Assembly: GCA_018266335.1 (NCBI GenBank)
Contig: JAFEAR010000079.1
Span: 1-11,461, forward strand
Reading direction: 5' to 3'
Length of the DNA stretch: 11,461 nucleotides
Origin: Bdellovibrionales bacterium
GTDB taxonomy: Bacteria; Bdellovibrionota; UBA2428
The notes beneath the pieces are model-generated. The model saw only the letters and a program-made list of their open reading frames with translations, searched no databases and was not told the origin of the DNA. Below are positions 5,699 through 11,461 of this stretch, piece after piece (the first letter of the stretch is position 1; every line of letters begins with the position of its first letter). The translations under genes and the position numbers were made by a program.

Positions 5699-6973
5699 TT
5701 AAAATATCCAAAAAATAGTTCCGGAAATTAGCGTCGGAAGCAACGCGCCTCGAAAAAGCCCCCAGGGGCTAATTCCATCGACTCCAAAAGCTCGATTGAG
5801 AATTCCAAATCCAGCCGGATTTGGAGCGTTGGCAATCACGGTGAGTCCGCCGCCAACCACGCTGCCTGCAACTAGCGCGTATTTCGAGCTGTCGGAAAGA
5901 GTGGGCACAAGCGATCCAAGATAGGTAAGCGCAGCATTGTCGGTAATCGCCGTAAGGGAAATGGCTCCAATGTATAGAGGCAACGCCGTGATTCTCTCGA
6001 TGAGGGATTCAAGCCACCAACGTTGAGGCCCGCCTATGACAATAAGTCCGCCGAGGAAAAACGAGACCAGCATCCCCTCCTTTAGTTTTAGAGAGTGATG
6101 AAACTCGCGAGTCACGGAAACAAGGCCCAAAAAAAACAGAAAAAGGGCCATGAACACGGTTATGTGATGCGAAGAGGCGATGATAAGAGCTAAAAAGGCG
6201 GTATGCGCCAAACAAATTCCAAAGGAAGATTTGCTGGCAGACTCTGCCTCGCCATGAATGCCGCTCGCAGCCAATAATTCCTGTCGAAATCGGTAAGCTA
6301 CGGCTGATGTAGAGATGAGGATGGCCACCACTCCCTTCCATCCGAAGTTCTTAAGCATGAAAACCGTGCTCCAATTCCATCTCCCCGCGACCATAAGAAT
6401 CGGAGGTGCCGCAAAATTCGTCAGCGTGCCTCCGATGGAAATGTTGACGAACAGAAGCCCCAAGGTCGCGTATTTGAGATTTGAAGAGAACCGAGCCTTA
6501 AAAACGCGATCAAGTAGCAATAATGCGCTCACCGTCATGGCTGCTGGCTCTGTAATGAGGCTCCCCATAAGCGGACCAACCACCAAACAGCTCACGTAAA
6601 ACGCGAAAAAAGGCGGCATGGGCACCTTCGACGCGATTAAGGCGATAACGGCATCTGCGATCTGAAGGATAGGTCGGGTTGAACAGACAGTCATGATCAC
6701 GAAAACAAACGCTGCCTCGGTAAAATCTCTATCCTCCAAGTACCTGACGGACGCCCCAATCCCCTCTGTCCCGATTAGCACCATCATAAAAACCGCAGCC
6801 CATAGTCCAAACACCACTTCCACTTCGCCCAGAAGATGGAAGATGTTTCCTCGAATCGAATTTTTGGGCGAGCGCTGCGAAAAATGAATGAATTTTTTTA
6901 CGAGAAAAGTGTGAAGTATCGCTAAACCAAAGAGAAAGGTGGCACACAGTTCCGAGGTGCGTGACAGCGTCAT
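5699..6973 (-). CDS. Putative Na+/H+ antiporter (ion transporter superfamily)
   Basis: 424 residues and almost entirely hydrophobic, with roughly ten or more membrane segments. Motifs in order: GEVEVVFGLWAAVF (49-62), SLITEPAAMTVSALLLLD (138-155), GGTLTNFAAPPILMVAG (181-197), AITDNAALTYLGSLVP (342-357) and GGGLTVIANAPNPAGFGIL (374-392). The paired 'TEPAA..' / 'TDNAALTYLG' and 'GGTLTNFAAPP' / 'NAPNPAGF' motifs in two halves are what I know from the putative Na+/H+ antiporter family related to NhaD/ArsB-type ion transporters, where such broken-helix segments form the ion site. Transport specificity is predicted, not shown. ATG 6973 overlaps the stop of the MscS gene (ATGA, 4 bases), so it is the third gene of the operon. 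Its 3' end is convergent with the methyltransferase gene; no terminator is evident. Confidence 0.82.
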   Translation of the reverse strand: MTLSRTSELCATFLFGLAILHTFLVKKFIHFSQRSPKNSIRGNIFHLLGEVEVVFGLWAAVFMMVLIGTEGIGASVRYLEDRDFTEAAFVFVIMTVCSTRPILQIADAVIALIASKVPMPPFFAFYVSCLVVGPLMGSLITEPAAMTVSALLLLDRVFKARFSSNLKYATLGLLFVNISIGGTLTNFAAPPILMVAGRWNWSTVFMLKNFGWKGVVAILISTSAVAYRFRQELLAASGIHGEAESASKSSFGICLAHTAFLALIIASSHHITVFMALFLFFLGLVSVTREFHHSLKLKEGMLVSFFLGGLIVIGGPQRWWLESLIERITALPLYIGAISLTAITDNAALTYLGSLVPTLSDSSKYALVAGSVVGGGLTVIANAPNPAGFGILNRAFGVDGISPWGLFRGALLPTLISGTIFWIF

Positions 6974-7824
6974 GACTTCGCCTCCGTATTCGTAGAGCTT
7001 CCGGCGCCCTCCACCATGAGCGAAAGCGTGGGGCGCGAAACGCCAGCCTTGATGAGCGCCTCATTTCCTCTTACCAGCAAATCAGTCTGGAGGGTCTTTT
7101 CGAATCTTACGTCAATAACGTAGCATTTCAGACGCGCTTGCATGGCTATGCGATTAGCTATGGCGAGCTCAGTCATAACGACGTTGACGGGCTTCTTCAG
7201 AAACACATAGCGGCTCGTGGCAGCGGTTTCGTAGAGGATCTCACTGACTTCGCGCAGGTTTGAGGCCAGATCGACGTGAAAATCAACCTCGATCATCATG
7301 TCCAAAGCTCCGGAATTTCCCGAGGTGACCGCATCCGACAGAAATCGATTATTGGGGATGGTGATCGTGCTGTCGTCGAGAGTAACGAGCCTCACGGCGC
7401 GTAGACCGATTGTGGCTACTTCTCCATACATTCCGTCGTAGGTCACGCGATCTCCGACTTGAAATGGCCGATCAAAAATCAAAATAAGTCCGGCTACCAC
7501 CGAAGCCACGAGGTCTTTCATGGAGAGCCCGAGAGCGACGGCTAATGTACCGCTGACCGTTAGCAAAAGGGCTTTAGGTGGGTTTACTACCCCAAAAAAA
7601 ATGTAGCCGCCGCCGAGTATGTAAATCAGGAACGACAAAACCGTCACGACTTGCGCAATGAGGAGGCGCTTGGATGGATACCTACCATGAACTTTCGTTC
7701 CAAAATTCGCCACCACTCTAGCGACGACACCGAGTAGAGTTACTCCCAAGAGCAAGAAGAATAACTTCGAGAAACTAAACAGTCCGGCGATACTGGCAAC
7801 TTGATCGAGATTGGCGTCATTCAT
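6970..7824 (-). CDS. MscS-family small-conductance mechanosensitive channel
   Basis: 284 residues, the length of a basic E. coli-type MscS. Three membrane helices are visible: about 16-38, 54-80 and 84-116. The third is the pore helix (LTVSGTLAVALGLSMKDLVA), rich in Gly/Ala as in MscS, followed by FDRPFQVGDRV (117-127), which opens the beta domain, then YGEVATIGLRAVRLVTLDD and the signature TIPNNRFL (155-162). The rest is the alpha/beta cytoplasmic cage domain. MscS channels are heptamers that open under membrane tension; some respond to ligands. The gene starts inside the 3' end of the preceding ATPase gene (8-base overlap) with no Shine-Dalgarno sequence before its ATG, so it is probably translated by ribosomes finishing the ATPase. 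That makes a physical or functional partnership with the ATPase likely (inference). Confidence 0.93.
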   Translation of the reverse strand: MNDANLDQVASIAGLFSFSKLFFLLLGVTLLGVVARVVANFGTKVHGRYPSKRLLIAQVVTVLSFLIYILGGGYIFFGVVNPPKALLLTVSGTLAVALGLSMKDLVASVVAGLILIFDRPFQVGDRVTYDGMYGEVATIGLRAVRLVTLDDSTITIPNNRFLSDAVTSGNSGALDMMIEVDFHVDLASNLREVSEILYETAATSRYVFLKKPVNVVMTELAIANRIAMQARLKCYVIDVRFEKTLQTDLLVRGNEALIKAGVSRPTLSLMVEGAGSSTNTEAKS

Positions 7825-10800
7825 GGAGGAAATTTTTTCCCAATAGATAAAAGTCTACGAAATACTGTGCGCGAGGACTTACGCGAAAGCGCTGGGCTTC
7901 GTCCCGCCATATCAATTCGGCGTCTTCCATTCGCTTCAGACCTCTTTTGATGACCGACTCCGAAATGCCCGTCACCATACGAAGTTCGATGAAGTCCAGA
8001 TTTTCATGCTTGGAGATCGCGGCGAGGATAAAAAGGGCGTCGTCGCTCAGTCCAATCGTCAAGCCTGAAGAGAGAAAACGCGGCACCCCGACGAGTATGG
8101 TTCGTTCGGAGGAATGATAATCGAGAGCTGTTAACCAGTAGACCAGAGCCGAGCGAGGATTTCCGCGAGACTGCCCCCAGAGCAACCTAAAAAACTGTAC
8201 TTCGGCTTGGGAACCAAGAGCCAATCCCTGCTCGGCCCCTTCGCTGTACGCCTTGATTTTGTCATCGAATCGCATTCCATAACCGCTTCGTTTTTGTCGC
8301 GACAGAATAAGCGACTGAATTTCTACGTCGGTCCACGGTCTGGCCTCCAAATCTCTTCCATAGAAGTGCTCACGTCCAAAAACGCCCTTCAAATAATTCC
8401 ATGAGCGGGAGTTCATAACGATGCACCAGAAAACATTGGACGTCTGAAGATTTACTATATTCTGTAACTCGCGATAGGCATCGAACGAACCGATCTTGGA
8501 CAAAAATAGATTTTGGGCATCGTCTAAAAAGATCACCATCTTTCTTGAAAGAGATTTGTCAAAATTCAAAAAGTCCGCACTACTCCTGAGACTCGTGCCG
8601 ACGCCGTCCCCCAGAAAACTCCAAAAGGTTTCTCGGGTCGTGGTTTTTGCCGGAACCGCGAGGGTGCGAAAAGCCACTTCAGACAAGTGTTCGGTAATAT
8701 GCTTCACTAGGGTGCTCTTCCCGAATCCACGATTGCCGTGCAAGATAATGGCATCTTCCTCCGATTGACCCGAATTCCATTCGTCGATGCTACGACGAAT
8801 TTCAGCTTCCGAAGAAAGTCGCGTTTCGATAAAATCTCCACAAGGCCAGCCGGAGCGAAAATCGAAAAACTTAATGTACTCGGCAGGGAGCGGAGTTGAA
8901 GATTTTTCGACGCTGCCCAGCTTCTGAAGTCGCTTCTTGAAAAATTCCGAGTTTATCCACTTTACAAAATCAAGCGCCGATAGAAAGCCCCAAAGGATTT
9001 TGAACAGATGAAACAAAAGAACAACAAGCAACAAAATCGGCGACAGCAGCACCGAGGCGATGCCCCCTTCAGCTTTACCGGCGAGAGTTTTCAGTCGCGA
9101 GAAGGGAGTGGCGCGAGCGGCATCCCGAATTTCCCGTTTCCATTCCGAACAAAAAACGAAGATCAGAAATATATTCAGATATCTAATAAGAAAACTTACC
9201 GCGGTGTAAACATAGGCTTCTCGCACGGCATTGGCGGTGGCGTGAACAACAATGGCTTCAATGAGCACTACGCGAGCAAAACGAAATGAACTTCGGCGGA
9301 CTTTTTCAGCGACCTCCTGAAACGACTCGGAACGCGTTTCGGAGAATATCGCGGTGAACGCCGAGCGTAGAATAAGGACCGCGATCCGGTACCATAGATA
9401 GAAGCGTACATACACGACCGCTTCGGTCAGCTCGCTAATATCGGTCTTAGCCAAGATGTTTTCAGCGACATGCGAGAGAATGACCATGCCAATCCATGGC
9501 AAGAAGGGATTTAACCTCACAATCCACAGGGCGATAGAAGTACGCCGCCGATAATCCAGCATCGAGCGATTGATGAGATTTCGTCGAAAAATGTCAACCT
9601 GCCGTTCAATCCATCTCAAACCGCGAAAAAAGACGAAGGGAAGTAGAAGCAGGGCGACGAGGAATATGGCCTGCTTCAGCAGATCAATCCAACCGCGAAA
9701 TCCCAGCGCAAGTTTGCGCTTGGTCTCGACAGTTTTAGAAATTGCCAGCGCAAAGCCCTTAAATGGAACAATTTTGATTTCCCGAACAACGTCACGAATC
9801 ACGGGTGAGCTGACCGTAAACAAATCGGTGCATTGATTGGCCCGACACTGATTAAACAGACGCGAACGAACGGCACCTGCTTTCAGCAACAATTCGGAAA
9901 TGAGTTCTTTTTCCTCCCTAGCATAGCGAACGCGGTCCCTTTCGACCGCGGCTAGACTTTGCGTGATGGAATTCATCGCCTGAGCGAGTTCCTGGACTTG
10001 GGGTGCCGCTTCGGCTTCGACCGCTAATGATATGTTGGGTGGCTGAGGGACTGAAAGGAAATCATGCGATGCATATAGGTCGAATACGTGGTCAACAAGA
10101 TCGCGCCATATCTCCGCTGCTCTACGATATCCGGATAGAGTGTGCTTAGGATCGCTCCCTTGATTTGGGCCACTGGCCGCCAAGCGAGAAAGCTCATCAG
10201 AAATGTCGCCATATTTCTTTGACTGCGCGACTTTATACTCGATGAACTTCAGTTGGCTCTCTTCTAGATCGACCAGATATTTCTGAGCTACGGCGAGGTC
10301 GCCTGCAATCTTCTTCGTTTCCGGACTTTCATCGGAGGAGGCGGTGGCTTCGGCCGTCTCAAATCTGACAAGCGCTTCTTCTCGGCGCTTGTCAACCGCC
10401 TGAGCTTGCGCACTGAGTTGAGCGAGACTTGTAGATTTGGATAGGTTTTGCTCGTAAATTTCAACCAGTCCCAGGCGGTCGTCCTCTGGAAGCGATAAAA
10501 ATTCAGCTTTAGCGTGGTCAATTGCAACTTGGGTTTCGAGAAGACTTAGGATGCTTCCCCGTTCTGCACTAGTGGCGCATAGAAGCCATTGCTGAAAGGG
10601 AGTGGCGAGTTCCAGTTTCTTCGCCGTAACTTGAGCTAGCTCGGCGGCCCGCGCTTTGACCGCCGACTCCTGATTCATATGAATGGAAAAGAGCGCGGCG
10701 ATCGGAACATTCCCACTTGTTCCTTTTTCTCGAAGTGATCGCAAAGCCTCTAGAGTGGCCTTTTGAAGACTAGCTTTCTCTTCGATAAGCCGGGAAAGAC

Positions 10801-10912
10801 TTGGCTCGAATTTGCATGCCTTATCCGCGGAGGCAACCGCGACAGGGGGGTGTGCCCAAAGGCTCAGTAAACAAAAGAACATTAATACGGCGCCGCGTGT
10901 CATCACCCTCAT
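7817..10912 (-). CDS. Giant membrane-anchored P-loop ATPase with helical periplasmic domain and winged helix
   Basis: 1031 residues; I do not recognise a named family. In order: a signal peptide (1-29, hydrophobic core AVLMFFCLLSLWA, likely cleavage after ASA at 27-29); a long helical, charged, probably coiled-coil periplasmic region (30-405) with C33, C112, C356 and C361; hydrophobic segments at about 412-429, 463-482, 498-520, 545-562, 568-588 and 615-643, with very basic loops after the first, third and fifth; then a P-loop NTPase with Walker A GNRGFGKST (726-734), Walker B MVIFLDDAQN (792-801) and a sensor-like stretch FWCIVMNSRSW (828-838); and a C-terminal winged helix (about 953-1020: LSDDALFILAAISKH, TGISESVIKRGLKRMEDAELI). 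The N-terminal half is laid out like MscK/MscM channels without their channel core, which the next gene encodes. ATG 10903 (residue 4) is an alternative start, with GAGGG 9 bases upstream; GAGGG abuts ATG 10912 directly. First gene of the operon. Confidence 0.8.
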   Translation of the reverse strand: MRVMTRGAVLMFFCLLSLWAHPPVAVASADKACKFEPSLSRLIEEKASLQKATLEALRSLREKGTSGNVPIAALFSIHMNQESAVKARAAELAQVTAKKLELATPFQQWLLCATSAERGSILSLLETQVAIDHAKAEFLSLPEDDRLGLVEIYEQNLSKSTSLAQLSAQAQAVDKRREEALVRFETAEATASSDESPETKKIAGDLAVAQKYLVDLEESQLKFIEYKVAQSKKYGDISDELSRLAASGPNQGSDPKHTLSGYRRAAEIWRDLVDHVFDLYASHDFLSVPQPPNISLAVEAEAAPQVQELAQAMNSITQSLAAVERDRVRYAREEKELISELLLKAGAVRSRLFNQCRANQCTDLFTVSSPVIRDVVREIKIVPFKGFALAISKTVETKRKLALGFRGWIDLLKQAIFLVALLLLPFVFFRGLRWIERQVDIFRRNLINRSMLDYRRRTSIALWIVRLNPFLPWIGMVILSHVAENILAKTDISELTEAVVYVRFYLWYRIAVLILRSAFTAIFSETRSESFQEVAEKVRRSSFRFARVVLIEAIVVHATANAVREAYVYTAVSFLIRYLNIFLIFVFCSEWKREIRDAARATPFSRLKTLAGKAEGGIASVLLSPILLLVVLLFHLFKILWGFLSALDFVKWINSEFFKKRLQKLGSVEKSSTPLPAEYIKFFDFRSGWPCGDFIETRLSSEAEIRRSIDEWNSGQSEEDAIILHGNRGFGKSTLVKHITEHLSEVAFRTLAVPAKTTTRETFWSFLGDGVGTSLRSSADFLNFDKSLSRKMVIFLDDAQNLFLSKIGSFDAYRELQNIVNLQTSNVFWCIVMNSRSWNYLKGVFGREHFYGRDLEARPWTDVEIQSLILSRQKRSGYGMRFDDKIKAYSEGAEQGLALGSQAEVQFFRLLWGQSRGNPRSALVYWLTALDYHSSERTILVGVPRFLSSGLTIGLSDDALFILAAISKHENLDFIELRMVTGISESVIKRGLKRMEDAELIWRDEAQRFRVSPRAQYFVDFYLLGKNFLHE

Positions 10913-11162
10913 CCCTCAACTTCGCTGACCGAACTCAAAGCTTTTTGTGTACGCAGCAAATGCTATCGTTATGGAGTACAATTATTAAGCAATTCCCGCA
11001 AGTTCCGGAATGCCTCTGCGCGCAGTGCTCAAAAATTCCGAGGACTAGCGCCCCAGATAAAAACTTTACGAGCCTGGCCTATCAGGAAACTATTTAACCG
11101 TATTGTTTCTACGTCAAGGTTTTCCGAACCTTAACGTGCCCGACCGTCGGGCTCGGGCCGCT

Positions 11163-11175
11163 CGACCTTCGGGTT
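11163..11175 (-). repeat. Inverted 13-bp copy of tRNA-fMet anticodon-arm/variable-loop sequence
   Basis: On the minus strand this reads AACCCGAAGGTCG, identical to 11342-11354 inside the tRNA-fMet remnant. The two copies are inverted and about 165 bases apart. Flanking bases differ, so it is a short exact match and not a second tRNA. Confidence 0.7.
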
Positions 11176-11194
11176 CTGACCCTCATGTGCGCGA

Positions 11195-11217
11195 AAATCG
11201 CACACATTTCGCACACC
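11195..11217 (+). repeat. Tandem TCGCACAC motifs, related to the sequence at the att junction
   Basis: TCGCACACATT and TCGCACACC follow each other with an 11-base period. The 13-base stretch AAATCGCACACAT (11195-11207) recurs with one mismatch as AAATCGCACTCAT at 11329-11341, where it runs into the tRNA remnant. Regular spacing close to one helical turn fits protein-binding sites on one face of the DNA. Confidence 0.5.
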
Positions 11218-11336
11218 GCTGCCCGAACTCTCACGATTTCAACCGAACTCGACCGAAGCGCGAAAAACTGTAATTTCCTCGGTTTGAAGTAAAAAGTTAA
11301 TGTAAATCAAAGTGCTAAAAATCGGGTCAAATCGCA

Positions 11337-11381
<45 letters not shown>

Positions 11382-11408
11382 AGTTAAAGTTCAGTGAACA
11401 CAAGAAGA

Positions 11409-11435
11409 TGCAAGGAGTAACCAGGACTCCTTGCA
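11409..11435. terminator. Hairpin in chromosomal flank, possible former tRNA terminator
   Basis: Perfect 10-bp inverted repeat TGCAAGGAGT - AACCAGG - ACTCCTTGCA, 28 bases after the tRNA CCA. The place is right for the transcription end of the original tRNA-fMet gene, but there is no T-run after it on the plus strand, only CCTCCAAAAACAC, so termination is not certain. Confidence 0.5.
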
Positions 11436-11461
11436 CCTCCAAAAACACTCAAAATGTCAGA

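Larger units (their letters stand above)
10913..11336. other. Gene-free, hairpin- and repeat-rich end of the element
   Basis: No convincing coding sequence on either strand. It must hold the promoter of the minus-strand ATPase operon, but I cannot choose a convincing -35/-10 pair. Structures seen: ACGT-C-AAGGTT-TTCCG-AACCTT-A-ACGT (11111-11137); GCCCGA-CCG-TCGGGC (11138-11152); GGGT-TCTG-ACCC (11171-11182); TGTGCG-7-CGCACA (11186-11204). TCGCACAC occurs twice, 11 bases apart (11198 and 11209). ACCGAACTC is at 10928-10936 and 11242-11250, with CCCGAACTC at 11222-11230. CGACCTTCGGGTT at 11163-11175 is an exact inverted copy of part of the tRNA remnant. Near an attachment site such repeats could be integrase or directionality-factor binding sites (inference). 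Confidence 0.55.

Noticed and set aside
10801..11097. 98-residue plus-strand frame over the start of the giant ATPase
   Set aside because: It overlaps the signal peptide coding region of the ATPase, and the product has no domain features.

Overview
The window looks like the right-hand end of an integrated, probably conjugative element in a Gram-negative (proteobacterial or Bdellovibrionota-like) chromosome. Two things show this. At the left edge, on the minus strand, lies the 5' part of a VirD4/TraD-type type IV coupling protein with an intact Walker A motif. At the right edge, at 11337-11381, lies an orphan 3' half of an initiator tRNA (tRNA-fMet: anticodon loop CTCATAA, T-arm, acceptor 3' strand and CCA) with no matching 5' half. 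That is the usual remnant left when an element integrates at a tRNA 3' end. From the orientation I infer that everything left of about 11337 is element DNA and 11382-11461 is chromosomal flank. The host assignment is weak: it rests on signal-peptide/periplasm architecture, moderate GC and the tRNA sequence.

Layout: (1) 1-493 minus, coupling protein (partial). (2) 494-1055, non-coding divergent region. (3) 1056-2249 plus, a large DNA-binding protein with a sigma-70 region 4-like helix-turn-helix. (4) 2394-2813 minus, a lone receiver-domain protein, divergent from 2888-3142 plus, a small Xre regulator, with a 13-bp inverted repeat between them as a shared operator. (5) 3310-5583 plus, a hipB-hipA toxin-antitoxin pair followed 4 bp later by an isoprenylcysteine-methyltransferase-like membrane protein; a palindrome-rich control region with a good TATAAT box precedes hipB. 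(6) 5638-5676, a second copy of the start region of that methyltransferase gene. (7) 5699-10912 minus, a tightly overlapping three-gene membrane operon: a 1031-residue secreted/membrane P-loop ATPase with a C-terminal winged helix, an MscS-type channel and a putative Na+/H+ antiporter. (8) 10913-11336, a gene-free stretch full of hairpins and short repeats leading to the attachment site.

The most interesting unit is the three-gene operon. The large protein resembles a giant MscK/MscM-like channel in its N-terminal half (signal peptide, long helical periplasmic region, several membrane segments), but it carries a cytoplasmic-type NTPase plus winged helix instead of a channel core. The channel core is supplied by the next gene, and an ion antiporter by the third. 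The overlaps (8 bp and 4 bp) suggest coupled translation. I infer an NTP-controlled ion-conductance module carried as cargo beside the attachment site, possibly for stress survival or defence. I do not recognise it as a named system.
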